Below are positions 19,845 through 31,091 of a DNA stretch of 39,882 nucleotides, in pieces. The DNA comes from Branchiostoma floridae (taxonomy: Eukaryota; Chordata; Leptocardii; Amphioxiformes; Branchiostomatidae): positions 33,502,496 to 33,542,377 of the forward strand of contig NC_049980.1 in assembly GCF_000003815.2 (NCBI RefSeq). Reading direction: 5' to 3'. Positions within the stretch are counted from its first letter, which is position 1; each line of letters opens with the position of its first letter. The translations under genes and the position numbers were made by a program. The notes under the pieces were generated by a model that made no database searches, was not told the DNA's origin, and worked only from the letters and a program-made list of their open reading frames with translations.

Positions 19845-20310
19845 GTAAGATGCTGCTGCAGTCTGTTTCTGTTGATGATGTCGAGAAACGAAATTTGGGA
19901 TTGCAATGAAGTTTTCTTGAGATGTTTGTTTGTTTGTTTGTTTGTTCGAACCTTTGTTTATTCATGAGAAGCAGAGTAAGTACGTGTAAGACCCTGCTAC
20001 ACCATCTTTTGTTTTCGCTGGGCTTGTTCTCGTTCTCTAAACAAATAAGGTCAGTGACTTGACCTGACAGCTGAAGCAGAGGAGGTAAGATGCTGCAACT
20101 GGCTGTTTCTGTTGATGCTGTTGAGAAACATGTTTTCGGATTTCGAGAAAGTTTTCTTGAGATGTTTGTTTGTTTGTTCTAACCTTTGTTTTTTTCATGA
20201 GAAGCAGAGAAGGTACTTGTAAAACCCTTCTACTGTCATTCTGTGTTTTGCTGGGTTTGTTCTTCTTCTCCAAACAATTGATGTCAATGACCTGGACCAG
20301 ACAGCTGTCA
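19845..20310 (+). repeat. ~240-bp tandem duplication including the donor of the preceding exon
   Basis: GAGGCGGAGGAG/GTAAGATGCTGC at the exon end is repeated as GAAGCAGAGGAG/GTAAGATGCTGC at 20073-20095, with the donor GT at 20085. Both are followed by CTGTTTCTGTTGATG, GTTTTCTTGAGATGTTTGTT and CATGAGAAGCAGAG. A partial third unit starts near 20281 (AATGACCTGGACCAGACAGC). The two differences in the 12 exon-derived bases are both third-position (Glu and Ala synonymous). (TTTG)n runs lie at 19925-19945 and 20166-20176. Confidence 0.82.
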
Positions 20311-20879
20311 CCATGGTTACTGGCAGTATAACAGACACCATGTGGTGTTGGATTACATGATGTAGCAAGAGGCAGGACAGAGCTAGAGGAGCTGGTCTCC
20401 ATATACTGTGAATATGTTTAAGTAAGATTTAATAGGGTTGTAGGTGAGGTAAAAAGAAGACTGTACCTGTTGTTTAGAAGCTTCATGTGCTTTATACACA
20501 GGGAAGAGATTGAAGTGCTTATAACACCAATGGCGCTAAGATACAACAGTTCCTAATTACATTGAATCATCATAAATATCACTTAATGAATAAGGACATT
20601 TGTACAATAGACTTATGATGATGTGCATTTAACCTTACAAATGATACTTCCAGCTCTTGATTCCTGGTGCCAGGTAATCAAGTTAATTTCCATCCGTGAC
20701 ATCACAGTGTATACAGCAACCAGTTTGGAACCTGGCACAAGAATATATAGAACATATCAAACATTATCATAACTTGTAATTGATTATCAGCCACTGTTTG
20801 CTTCTCAAAAGAACTATTCTGCACATGCCAGTTCCCAAACTGGCTGGCTTGCACCCTGTGATTTGACCGCATAGCAAAT
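20311..20879. other. Intronic DNA, nothing recognised
   Basis: No repeat or coding feature could be supported. Confidence 0.4.
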
Positions 20880-22470
20880 TAGTGACGTTAAGATGAAGCA
20901 GAAATGAAAAAGTTGATGACCAACATCTTATGGCTTTGATGTATTAAACGATAAGATCATCCATTTCAGTCAAATCCAGTGAAGGGTCCTCAAAATCTGC
21001 TGTGAGTTCATGAGATTGCTTAGGACTTCAACGAAGGAGGAAGAAAGTGTATCTCATTTCATAGAGAAGAAGCAAAAATAAAAAAATCCTGCCTGATAGC
21101 ATCTTATGGCTCAGATGTGTATTGGATGATAAGCAATTCCATTTCCCTTAAAGCTCTGGCAGATTCAAATCAAATCCACCATGGGTTCATGAGATCACCC
21201 AGAATTGTAGGCAATTGACTATTCCTTCTTTTCTGAGGCTGTATAATTTAGATAATTTGTAGTTATTATGACCACCAAAGTCTGGACTTTTTCCTTTTGT
21301 CTACTGAAGACCATATCCATTCCACTCAAAGCCTGTGAAGACTTGTCAAATATGCCATGAGTTCATGAGATCAACTAGAGTTGTCAGCATGACTATTCCT
21401 TGTTTTTCTCTGAGCTGATATTAGATACTTAAAGTAGCCAGTACGTTCATCAGTTATCAGTAATTCTGTCTACTGATAAGCACATACATTCCACGCAAAG
21501 CCTGTCAATGTTCTTCAAATCTGCTGTGAGTTCATAAGATTGCTCATGATTGTAGGCATGACTATTCCTTGTTCTTCTCTGAGCTGGTATTAGATACTTA
21601 GTAGTCAGTATGTCCACCAGTTTATCAGTCGTTTTGTACACCGTACATAATTTTGTAGTCTAGACATTTTTTCTGTCTACTGATTAGCACTTAAGAGTCT
21701 GTTAAGATTTTTCAAATCTGCCGTGAGTTCATGAGATCACCTTTTTCTTGTTCTTCTCTGAGCTGGTAATTAGATACCTAGTAGACAGAACATCAGTTAT
21801 TAAGTCCTTTTGTACAATCATCCTTAAGTTTATGGTCCAGACCATTTTCTTCTGACAACTCATGAGCACGCCTATGCTATAGAAAATCCGTCAAAGTTGG
21901 TCCAATCCGCTGTGAGTTCACGAGATCACCTAGAATAGTAGGCATGACTATTTCTTCTCTGAGCTGGTATTAGATACTTAGTAGCTAGTATGTCCACCAG
22001 TTTAACATTTTGTACACCGTACGTACATTTGTAGTCTAGACATTTCTTCTGTCTACTGATTAGCACTTAAGAGTCTGTTAAGATTTTTCAAGTCTGCTGT
22101 GAGTTCAGGAGATCACCATATTCCTTGTTCTTCTCTGAGCTGGTAATTATATACTTAGCAAACGTTACATCAGTTTTTAAGTCATTTTGTACAATCATCC
22201 TTAAGTTTATGATCTGGAACATTTTCTTCTGACAACTCATGAGCACGCCAACGCTTTAGAAAACCCGTCAAAGTTGGTCCAATCCGCTGTGAGTTCACAA
22301 GATTACCTAGCATTGCAGGCATTTCTTCACTGAGGTGGTATTAGATACTTAGTAGCCAGAACATTTATGGTCTGGACGGTTTTCCTCTGTCTACTCATGA
22401 GCACGTCTATGCTATATTAAGCCAATCAAAATTTGTCCAATCCGCCGCGAGTTCAGGAGATGACCCGAGA
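20880..22470. repeat. Satellite-like array, nine units averaging ~181 bp
   Basis: The phrase GCTGTGAGTTCATGAGATCA, with variants, begins (at GAG or GGG) at 21004, 21183, 21359, 21528, 21725, 21914, 22101, 22291 and 22449. Spacings are 179, 176, 169, 197, 189, 187, 190 and 158 bp. Other shared blocks are TTCTTCTCTGAGCTGGTATT, AGATACTTAGTAG, TCTGTCTACTGAT and GTCAAAGTTGGTCCAATCC. No conserved reading frame is present. Confidence 0.92.
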
Positions 22471-22499
22471 CTGTGTCCATGTGACGACGAAGCCTGATG

Positions 22500-22950
22500 G
22501 GTTTGACCCCAACTCACCCCAATCCACAGCGGGGTCAGACTCCTGGGGAGGGTCACTGTTTACAGACTGTGGGGTCACTTCTCTGCTGGGAATAACTTAG
22601 AGGTGGTCTAGGGTGTCTTTCTCTGAGACTGTCTTAGCATTGTTGAAGAGGTTCATCAGTCACGTATGAATACAGTTACTACAATAATCTTCAAACAGTG
22701 ACGGTTTTTAAAGGCATAGCGACATACCTCCAAATTTTTGCAGGACATCTTGTTCACGGATAGCTGTAAGACATCGAAAAATTTCTGATGCTCTACCTCA
22801 ATCCACAGCGGGGTCAGATTCCCAGGGGAGGAGCAGTTTTTACAGACTGTGGGGTCGCTTCTCCACTGGGAATAACTTAAAGGTGATCTAGGACGTTCTT
22901 CATGGGTGGTATTCTCTGAGACTGTCTAAGCACTGTCTTCACTTCATCAA
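22500..22950. repeat. Two ~280-bp related units
   Basis: AATCCACAGCGGGGTCAGA recurs at 22521 and 22800, each followed by TACAGACTGTGGGGTC, CTTCTC, CTGGGAATAACTTA and CTCTGAGACTGTCT. The first unit starts where the 181-bp array ends. Confidence 0.85.
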
Positions 22951-23688
22951 CGTATCAATTTAGGGTCTTAGGGTCCAGATTTTCAGTTACTGACAAAAAA
23001 AGACAGCCAGTGAATGCCGTCTGAAAGGCCTGATCATTTCCAGATTTTATCCTGTTGCTTGAATAAGTGTTACCTTGTGTATCTCTACATCTTACCTCCT
23101 GATACATAGATTCCCCTGTTCAGTAAATGCCCCAACTATGCTGCTTCCAGACCAAAAGAGATGAGTGCAGCTGTAGACTTATAGGTACATTTTGTTTTTA
23201 TTTCTAGCCTTTGGTAAAGCTTTGGACTGACAGACAACATAAAGTTGCAGCAAAATGATGACCCCTGTCCTTGGTGCTGAAATGACTCCTGTTATTAAGT
23301 TATGCTTTCCACTGATCTTAGGCCACTCCAAGATAATTTTTTGGCTCTCGGATTCTTGAACAATATGCTTAACTGGGAAAACATGATGAAAACAAAGCCA
23401 GAGGGCCAGGTTTATGCCTTGATGCACTCAGTTTTAAGTAGTGCATACACATGACATGTACAGTCATATTCAAGTTGTTCTCCCTGCCTAGTCCCCGAAT
23501 TAATAATACATACGTTGATGAAGGTTAGACATCCAGGTAATAAGATATGCCAAATAGCAATTACTCAATCAACTGGATACAAAGTCAGAACCGATCAGAC
23601 ATTTCATGCAGAATGCAGTGTCTACAATGCAGTTCCAAATGTAAATGGGTGTATTATGTATGTTGTCAAGTAACAATGATGAGAGAGA
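22951..23688. other. Intronic DNA, nothing recognised
   Basis: Short open frames only. No RNA gene or repeat was seen. Confidence 0.4.
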
Positions 23689-23868
23689 GAACTTTATTGC
23701 ACGACATTTGTACATGGTACAATGTATGGCAACGACTAATATACAAAGTACAAAATAGGTGTATAGAATAAGACTTAACATCCTAATTAGCATAATAAGG
23801 AGGGATAACACAAGTCTTTGATTTACTGTTACAGTCGAGTTGGGCTAATCATGAGTTTCATTATTCTT
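23689..23868. repeat. Dispersed repeat, ~180 bp, copy 1
   Basis: GAACTTTATTGCACGACATT through GGTGTATAGAATAAGACTTA and CGAGTTGGGCTAATCATGAG to CATTATTCTT. A close copy is at 34674-34853. The arrangement suggests the 3' end of an unidentified retroelement in reverse orientation. Confidence 0.8.
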
Positions 23869-24154
23869 TCTAATAGCAAAGCAGTCTTTGATATATTTGC
23901 CTATCTTTGCATTATGGGAGTTGTGGCATCTAAAGATATATACAAATCTGTCTGTAGTATCGAGTCTCTTGAAATCTGCTGTACTGGATTCGAGAAATGT
24001 GAATAGCTCATTACGTGAACTAGTGTATCTAGAATCAATCCATTAAAAAGTGAAATTCATCTTCAATATGCTTTGGACAGAAAGGACAAAACCTTTGGTC
24101 AGGGGCTACATTGTAGTATCTGCCTGTTTGAATGATGACAGTGACAATATCCTG

Positions 24155-24215
24155 AGGAGGAATTACCCAGATGAAGGTGACAGGCGGTCACCAAAACGGT
24201 TGAATAAAACACTTT
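24155..24215 (-). repeat. Dispersed GGTGACMGNCGGTCACC hairpin repeat, reverse copy
   Basis: GAAGGTGACAGGCGGTCACC and AAAACGGTTGAATAAAACAC are the reverse complement of the motif at 16797-16842, with substitutions. Confidence 0.65.
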
Positions 24216-24920
24216 CTGTACAAAATATCCCATTACTCAGCGAGTCGCCCACCTGATGAAACTATTTGCAGATATGTCAGAACCTGTCTGCGTCACTATA
24301 AAGCCAGCTTTGGTGTAACTAGACGATCCATCAACGGAACTGACAGTTGGAGTTGGGGGAGGGATCCACGCTTCCAAAGGCCCAGGAAAAAAATGTTGTG
24401 TTTCTTGTTTCAGTCCTGAAAAAATTAGGGTCAGTAGGTAGGGATTATCATTTCTTGTTGTAATTTTTTTCAGGCTGGCCAAATAACAATACAGTTGAAC
24501 AAAGTAAACTGAAATGCATGAGGACACTTGTCTTTCAATGTCAAACATTTATTTTGTGTATAATAGATACATCTATCCTACATTAGATAGGACAAGCAGT
24601 GTTTTTACTTCAAAAGGGAGCAGGCTGAGTAAAAATTCCAACTAGAAGCTATGTGACTCCACTGCCTCCCCCCCTCCCCAAAAGTCTAGGGTCGGCAGGT
24701 TTTTCTAGGGTAGGTAGGGAAACAGAAAACACAACATTTTTTTCCTACGCCAAATCTGTTTATTAGTCGTTGTGTGCAGCATGCAGCAAAATGGGAGGCC
24801 TGTTGCGCACTTAATTGCCAACATCATAATATGATTAGCACAGATTTCTTATCAAGGTCTCTATCTTGAGTTTTCTCATCGCTGTAATTACAGTATGTTG
24901 TACCTAATGGAAACAAACTG
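24216..24920. other. Intronic DNA with a repeated AGGTAGGG/AACACAACATT motif
   Basis: No gene was found. AGGAAAAAAATGTTGTGTTT (about 24382) is the reverse complement of AAACACAACATTTTTTTCCT (about 24727), and GGTAGGTAGGG-like words lie near both, so 24380-24755 may be a decayed inverted-repeat element. Confidence 0.4.
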
Positions 24921-24922
24921 GT

Positions 24923-25215
24923 GTGTTATGCCTTTAGGTGGTTAACGGTTATTCAATACAATAAAATAAATATGAACTAGATATGCTAGGTATAGTATTC
25001 GCAAGGTGGTATCTTAGATTTGCTGCAGATTAATGCGAAAGTTTTTAAAGGCAAGTTTCTGCAAATTAAAATGATGTGTTATGCCTGAAGGCAGTTTATT
25101 GGTTATTCAATACAATAAAACCAATGCAAACTAGATACTAGTATATAATATGCATTTGCAAGGTTTCATCTTAGATTTGCTGCTGATCAATGTTGAGAAT
25201 ATTGTAAAGGCATGT
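24923..25215. repeat. Two tandem units of about 152 bp
   Basis: GTGTTATGCC, GGTTATTCAATACAATAAAA, GAACTAGATA-CTAG, GCAAGGT and ATCTTAGATTTGCTGC occur in the same order from 24923 and from 25075. Confidence 0.85.
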
Positions 25216-25319
25216 TGGCAAGTTTTGGCAAACTAAGATGATTAGAAACTGCCCTCCTCTTTTTATTTTGCCAACTCTGACCTCTGGTTTCTGTTTTTTA
25301 GTGTTTTAGAAGAGCCGAT

Positions 25320-26010
25320 GGTAATTGGGGTTGTTAGGCAGTGCCAGTCTTTGTTGACTCTATGGCCTCCCTTCTGCACAATTTTCTATGGTCGACAGAA
25401 CTTCCTGGAAGATGAAACCCATGAATTTTTCAGTTTCTAGCAGGGCTGCCTCCAACCTTGAATTTTTTTCTGTCCTACTCAATGTTTTGGAGCCCATGTT
25501 GTTGATTTTCCTGCCATTTTCAGCTTACAAAAATACATTTCCATCAAGTCCATGTCATGGTTTTGCTTGCTTATGCTTAAGTCGAGTCCATCCGGTCTCG
25601 AGCTGTGATGGCAGACCATGCATCCCTGTCGATCATTGCTCGTTGTAGGTTTGTTGCAATGGGTCAATTTCCATCCCATGACGTAGGGGCGGGTTATGGA
25701 GACAGTCCTGGTTTGGCTGTTTCGTTGACTCCGTGCAATTGCTCACGGTATCATCATATTGTGCATGTAGTAAGATAACATGTTCATACAACACTAGTAC
25801 TTGAAGATTGTGCAATTTTACACAATTGACAGAACTTTCTGAAAGTTATCCATCCCGACAAGCAAACTTCCATCCCATGATGGCGGGTTCTGGAGACAAC
25901 CCTGGTTTGGCAGCACCAGTCTTCGTTAACTCCGTGCCCCCCATTTTGTGAAATTTTACACGGTTGACAGGACTTCATGGAAGTTGAGACCCATCAACTT
26001 TCCAGTCTCT
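25320..26010. repeat. Diverged tandem units with a MITE-like insertion
   Basis: GCCAGTCTTTGTTGACTC, GCACAATTTTCTATGGTCGACAG and AACTTCCTGGAAG-TGA near 25345-25420 recur as CCAGTCTTCGTTAACTCC, GAAATTTTACACGGTTGACAG and GACTTCATGGAAGTTGA at 25918-25990, with a third version at 25810-25845. The intervening 25441-25710 is described separately. Confidence 0.65.
25441..25709 (-). mobile_element. MITE-like element of the CAGGGYTGYCTCCA family
   Basis: It starts CAGGGCTGCCTCCAACCTTG and ends GGTTATGGAGACAGTCCTG, which are inverted relatives of each other. Inside, ACATTTCCATCAAGTCCATG is the reverse complement of wording at about 37194-37215 in the relic there. The target duplication (GTTTCTAG against GTTTGGCT) is not convincing. 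Confidence 0.55.
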
Positions 26011-26565
26011 TGACCCTGCCGCAGGAAGAGGCCATTGGTGGGGTTCAGTGGATCAGCTCGCGTTAACAGCCAATCAGGAAAAATCTGTTATAAGGCTCCC
26101 TTTCCACCAGATAGTGACCGCTGAGCGACCATTGAACAACCAAAATTGTATTTGTATGATCCTTTATTGGGAATATTTGTTAAAATAATGAAAAAGACCT
26201 TCCTATATGTTTCTGCTCCTACAAGCTCTATGTAGTTGTAAATGATGGGACTAGGTGAGGTGAGGTGAGTTCTAAATATTCAATGTGCAAGTACTAGTGT
26301 GGTAATAACGTGTTATCTAATAATGAAATAATAAATAATACCTTTACATACATCTGTGCTCTTACAAGCTTGAAGTAATTCTAAATAATCAAGATGATAC
26401 AATGGACAACCAAGTTCTGAATAATCTATGTACAAGCACTTGTGTGTTATATTGCATGTAGAATATGAGAATATTATGAACAATGTAAAAGAATGAGATA
26501 AAAGACAACAAACTCTCAAAACATCTTTAAAAATCACTGAAATTCATTGAGCAATCTGTCAAGTT
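26011..26565. other. Intronic DNA, nothing recognised
   Basis: GCTCCTACAAGCTCTATGTAG (26215) and GCTCTTACAAGCTTGAAGTA (26357) are similar, so a diverged ~145-bp duplication is possible. No coding feature was seen. Confidence 0.4.
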
Positions 26566-26745
26566 TTTGGTGGCTTGTTGATTGTTCGTTGGTCGCTCGT
26601 TGGTCACTTGTTGGTTGTAACGGTCGCTTGTTGGTTGCTGTTGGTTGCTCCTTGGTTGCTTGTTGGTTGTAACGGTTGGTCACTTGTTGGTTGTAACGGT
26701 TGGTCGCTTGTTGGTTGGTCGTTGGTCGCTCAGTGTTCGTAGCCT
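26566..26745. repeat. TTGGTTG / GGTCGCTTG minisatellite
   Basis: Irregular repetition of TTGGTTGTAACGGTCGCTTG and shorter variants (CGTTGGTCGCTCGTTGGTCAC). Confidence 0.85.
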
Positions 26746-26924
26746 CCAGTAAAAAGGATGTTGGGTTCAGAAGATCAGGATGTTGGGTTCAGCTGTAGCC
26801 AAAAGCCAATCAGGAGGAAGCCAATACGAGCAGTCGTTTGTTGATGTGCAGGCCACCGGAAGATTGATGAGGGGAGGGGGGGGGGAGGCAGGAACCAATT
26901 AAGCGTGGGATTGAAAATGTTGTT

Positions 26925-27205
26925 TCCTTGGTTGGTTGGTTGGCTGGTTGGTTGGCTGGTTGGTTGGTTGGTTGGTTGGTTAGTTGGTTGGTTGGTTGGT
27001 TGGTTGGTTTGTTGCTTGGTTGGTTGGTTGGTTGCTTGCTTGCTTGCTTGGTTGGTTGGTTGGTTGGTTGGTTGGTTGGTTGGTTGCTTGCTTGCTTGGT
27101 TGGTTGCTTGCTTGCTTGGTTGCTTGCTTGCTTGGTTGGTTGGTTGTTGGGTTGATAGGATGGTTTGTTGGTTGGTTAGTTGCCTGCATGCATGGTTGGT
27201 TGGTG
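26925..27205. repeat. (TTGG)n with (TTGC)n variants
   Basis: About 70 tetranucleotide units, TTGG with blocks of CTTG/TTGC. All frames stay open on both strands (WLVGWLVG or NQPTNQPT), so the 124- and 148-codon frames here are artefacts. A run of G at 26874-26885 precedes it. Confidence 0.97.
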
Positions 27206-27221
27206 GTTTAAAAATTAACAT

Positions 27222-28830
27222 AACATTACAACATAATGAAAAGAAAACATTAGGACTAGATTTATGCTTGGAGCACTAACATTTATGGAGTAGATACAGT
27301 CTTATTCATCCCTCATTGTTTCCTTTCTTTCCTGTCATATGCTATTATGATATCTTCTTGCTATATTTTCATCTTGAAATGTCGGGGATCCAATGAAACA
27401 AATCGTTGTGGACTAACATTAAGTTTTACACAGGATGTTTTTTTATTGTGTTTCAATTTGCACAGAAATGTAGAAATGTTTAGGGTGCCTGTGGCCTGCA
27501 GACGTGAACACAACATATTTGTCTTCGTAGAGTTTACTTTCATATATGTGTCGATCTTTGTATCATGGTACATGTTGTACATGGTGCTGCAGTTAGTGAG
27601 CAAACAGCAAGATGGCGCTGTTGAACAGCCAGCCAGTGAGAACCGCCAATATGTGTACAGTTTGAAGAGTAATTGCTGTCCATACTCAGTCTTTACAATT
27701 ATCTCCTTAGTCAAGAAGGTTGTATTTTGAGCAGTGTTTGTTTGTGTGTGTGTGTGTGTGTGTCTGTTAGTCACTAAGATAAGTGAAGGATGGTTTTTAT
27801 TTGATGTGTTGGTAGTTTGTGTCTGGAAAAATAGAAATAAGTTCTTTTATCAACTTTTTTTCTGGATTTGAAAAATAGGCAGATTATCTATTCACTGCCT
27901 TTCCTTGAGGCTATATTTAGCATGCATTATGGAGCTTGACACTGCAGGTTGCTATAAGCTACATTAGTGCTGGCCTCTGTGCTGAAGCTTAGGTAATTTG
28001 TCTTTCGTGCCCACAAAAAAGTCTTAAATTGCCTTCAACAAGTGATGGATGTGTCTCTATTCTTGTCCCTGGCGCTGAATAATGAGTATATCTCCCGTGT
28101 GTATCTTAATGCTTGTTAGACCACAGGGAGGCACCATCATTCATGGAGAGATGATAAGGCCATGTTGATTTGATTATATGGATGACAATCATCCACGCAT
28201 AAAAAAGTTTTCAACCATACTTTACATTTTACAAAGCAGCTGTAAAATAAGAAAATACATGCTGTAGATTTTAAAAAAAAAATACTGGAAAACGTATACT
28301 AGTGTCATTGAATGCCAACATCAATTCCAACGTCAAAGAAGAAGATGTGAAAGAACAAAAATGAAGAGTCTGTTGTTCATTGTACAATACTCCGTGTGTT
28401 GAGTCATTTTATTTAACTTTCCTGGCCACTTAAATTTCAAAATGAAGACAACTTTTTTTTTTGTCAAACTTTTTTTTTATTTGCACACTCGCATCGTTTT
28501 TTTGGGGTTCCCAGAGGATGTCATCCACATGGTCAAATCAACATGGCCTGACTTGCACATAAGCGTATTGCCCAGGAGTGATGGATGCTTTGTGTTAGTT
28601 TCGCCCTTCATGGCTAATTGTGGGGGTAACTACAAATTTTTTATTTGTTCCCTCGCAAATTCAAAATATCTTAAATGTTCTCAGCTTATTGGAAAGCTCG
28701 TAGATTGTTCTACTTAAACTACTATGTGTTTGTAAAGTCCACGAATCAATTCAGCTTCCACTGCTTCTTCTGAACTTCTTGTATCATGTTTTTTACTCAA
28801 TAAACCAGTGATATTTGTATTGTCTTGTCT
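27222..28830. other. Intronic DNA, no gene supported
   Basis: A plus-strand 127-codon frame (27347-27730) and an overlapping minus-strand 137-codon frame (27361-27774) have no recognisable motif. The latter runs through the (GT)n at 27742. A plus frame at 28442-28717 is low-complexity at its start. A (GT)n tract lies at about 27742-27763. Confidence 0.4.
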
Positions 28831-29165
28831 TTTATAGCAGGGCTAGACTTTTGTAATAGCCACAGGCTAGTTGAGTTATAGAAAATTTTGGGAAATGAAT
28901 TTGCAACCTTTAGAGATGTCAAGGTTTCCAGACTGAACAGCAGAAAAGTGAATGTAGATATATAGTGTATGATAGAAGTCAGAGCGAGAAGCGACTGTAT
29001 ACAAAATGGATAATGTATAATAAACGTTGGAGCAAACTACTATCAGAATAGTACCCTGGCTATGATCGTGGGTGTACCTGCACTTTTGTGTGATTTGTAT
29101 TGTCTTGTCTTTGTCAGTAGGGCTAGCCCTTTGTAATAGCCACAGGCTAGTTGGGTTGCATATCT
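28831..29165. repeat. ~65-bp duplicated segment, copies about 270 bp apart
   Basis: TATTGTCTTGTCTTTTATAG, AGGGCTAG and TTTGTAATAGCCACAGGCTAGTTG-type wording at 28818-28880 recurs at 29098-29160. The copies include GGGCTAG and GGCTAGTT words that could be ends of a small element. Confidence 0.7.
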
Positions 29166-30162
29166 CACTGAGTTAGACTTTATCTTGCTCTAGTTGCTGA
29201 ACAAATAAAAACGCAGAAACTTTGCTCCAATCTCTGGAGAGATTGTATAATGTAGGGTAGTTGGCTCCATTGCCAGAGGCCTTGTCTGTACTAATGATGA
29301 TAATGGCCCTTATCAAGCCGTATGTAACAGAGCATGCGGTATCTTCTGCCGGCCAGGGTTTTCATCCAAGCCCATAATGGTCACTTGGCTTCTCCGTACC
29401 TCATTCGTCTTTCCACGAAAATGTTGTCTTGCGATTTCTACCGTCCTGGTAAAAGTATAAAGCATCAAACAGAATGTCCACCTGAAACCTGCAATTTGTA
29501 AGCTAAAACTGAAAATTGTAGGTTACGCTGTTGCCAGTAAGATATCCTTAACCCTTTCATCATTGCCAAATTTTGCATACTCTGAATCCTCTGAGTTATT
29601 ACTTCCAGGAAAATGGAGGTATTGTTTCTGGTGTGTCTGTCTGTGTGTCTGCGTGTGTCCGGATTTTTGTAGTCAGCATATCTCAAGAACCTCTCAATGG
29701 ATGATTTGGTAGATGGATAAGTGTTGGGAAGATGAAGATAAGGGTCAATTTTGGGCCCCCTGGTATTTGACCTAGGTACTGCAGCAGAACTTCCATTTTT
29801 TGTATATTTTGACTTGGACATGTTATGGTCTTGATTTTTTTAGTGGCAGATAGATGATGTAAGGAAGTAGAGATGTATGTTTGGGCCCCCTAGTTTTCCT
29901 TGTTTATGCAGCGACCTCTTACTACAAAATCTTGACATCGTGAATGCACGTTTTGTACTTCCACTGTACTCCAGTATTGTTTAAATTGCAGTCTTCAAAT
30001 GCCCCCAAAACACACTACAAATTTGGTGTGTCAATGTGTCAACATCTGCATATTTACATCCAACAAGAAAAATTAATTTTTTTTCTTCATTTTTTTTTAA
30101 TGTGTTTAAAAAAGCACACACCCCCACCATCCCCGCAACAATAAATGAATTTACCGTCCTAA
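29166..30162. other. Intronic DNA with a probable dispersed repeat, no gene
   Basis: 29600-29830 (TGTGTCTGTCTGTGTGTCTG, then CATATCTCAAGAACCTCTC, GGGCCCCCTGG) has the style of a dispersed repeat. TTTGGGCCCCCT recurs at 29752 and 29881. The 118-codon minus frame across it (29465-29821) is therefore doubtful. Confidence 0.4.
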
Positions 30163-30504
30163 CAGGGCTCAAAATCCCAGGTAGAAGTTAGGCTGTGCAG
30201 GTACAGTATTTCTGATGTCTACCTGCACCTAACCTGCACCAGGTTATCATGCATTGTGCATTATGGTATTGTAAAGTGGATTCTCTTTGCTGTGCTCGTT
30301 GTAACTTTTTATTTAGTGTCTATGCACGGCGTTATTCCCTTACCTACTTTGTTAGTAAAGTAGGTAACAAACTATGTTTGAAAAGTTGACTGTTTTATCC
30401 ACTTTACTGTATATTTGAATGGTGCAGGTAACTTTTCTGTGGTGTAGATGATTCAAAACTTACCTCACTAGTGCAAAAAACAGTAAAAAGTATTTCGAGC
30501 CCTG
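30163..30504. mobile_element. hAT-like MITE with CAGGGCTCRAAAT ends
   Basis: The left end CAGGGCTCAAAATCCC is mirrored by the right end TATTTCGAGCCCTG. Inside are repeated GTGCAGGTA and ACCTGCACC words. The flanks CGTCCTAA and GTCTAAGA suggest a decayed target duplication. A related left end, CAGCGCTCGAAATACCC, occurs at 30662 with interior GCAACCTG words, so a second diverged copy probably covers about 30662-30960. Confidence 0.65.
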
Positions 30505-30661
30505 GTCTAAGATTGCCCACCCAGGCATATGATATGCGTGGCAGCATGATGAATGTAAACCAGCTCATTAATGCCAGAAGGTGCCTGTTAAGCTCAAGGT
30601 CCTCTCGTACGTAGGGTGCAATTCTAACGACTAAGCACATTTTCAGTGATGGCACTATTGT

Positions 30662-30960
30662 CAGCGCTCGAAATACCCAATTGCACACTTGCTTACCCAG
30701 GTAGCGCAGTGCGCAACCTGAAATTTTGCAGTTGGAACACTGTTTTTCCCCCACCTGGATAAGCTTTTGTATTTATTTCTTGATAAGATAGAACGTAAAT
30801 AGTTGCATACAAAAAAATGTATAACTGGCAGAAAAGATAATGGATAAATAGCAGATGGGCAACCTGAAATGTTGATGGTACAACCTGGCTTTTATTGTGG
30901 TTGTCGCCTGGGCAACCTGGCAAAAAAAGTATTCCGTGTACTGCATTGTGCAGTCTGTTG
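30662..30960. mobile_element. Probable second, diverged copy of the CAGSGCTCGAAAT element
   Basis: The CAGCGCTCGAAATACCC start, repeated CAACCTGAAAT and CAACCTGGC words, and an interior style like the neighbour support membership. I cannot place the right end. Confidence 0.35.
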
Positions 30961-31091
30961 AGGTACAGGTTTGTAGCATAAAAAAAACATGCTTGGCTCA
31001 TCCTGCAGATTGTGACATTTTTGTACAAAAGAGAGAAATTTTGCAGTGATTATTTCATTTTGCTTTCGTGATGCCCTTGTTGACACTTGAA

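Noticed and set aside
20880-22470. CRISPR-like array of repeats and spacers
   Set aside because: Units are ~181 bp, diverged throughout and without short identical repeats. The genome is animal.
26775-27279. 124- and 148-codon open frames (WLVGWLVG and NQPTNQPT proteins)
   Set aside because: They are entirely explained by the (TTGG/TTGC)n tract, which keeps frames open on both strands.
27347-27774. Overlapping 127-codon (+) and 137-codon (-) frames
   Set aside because: Neither has a recognisable motif, and the minus frame begins in a (CA)n run. Two overlapping frames on opposite strands are more likely chance.
29465-29821. 118-codon minus-strand frame
   Set aside because: It lies over a probable dispersed repeat (GTGTCTGT-rich, GGGCCCCCT words) and has no protein similarity I can name.
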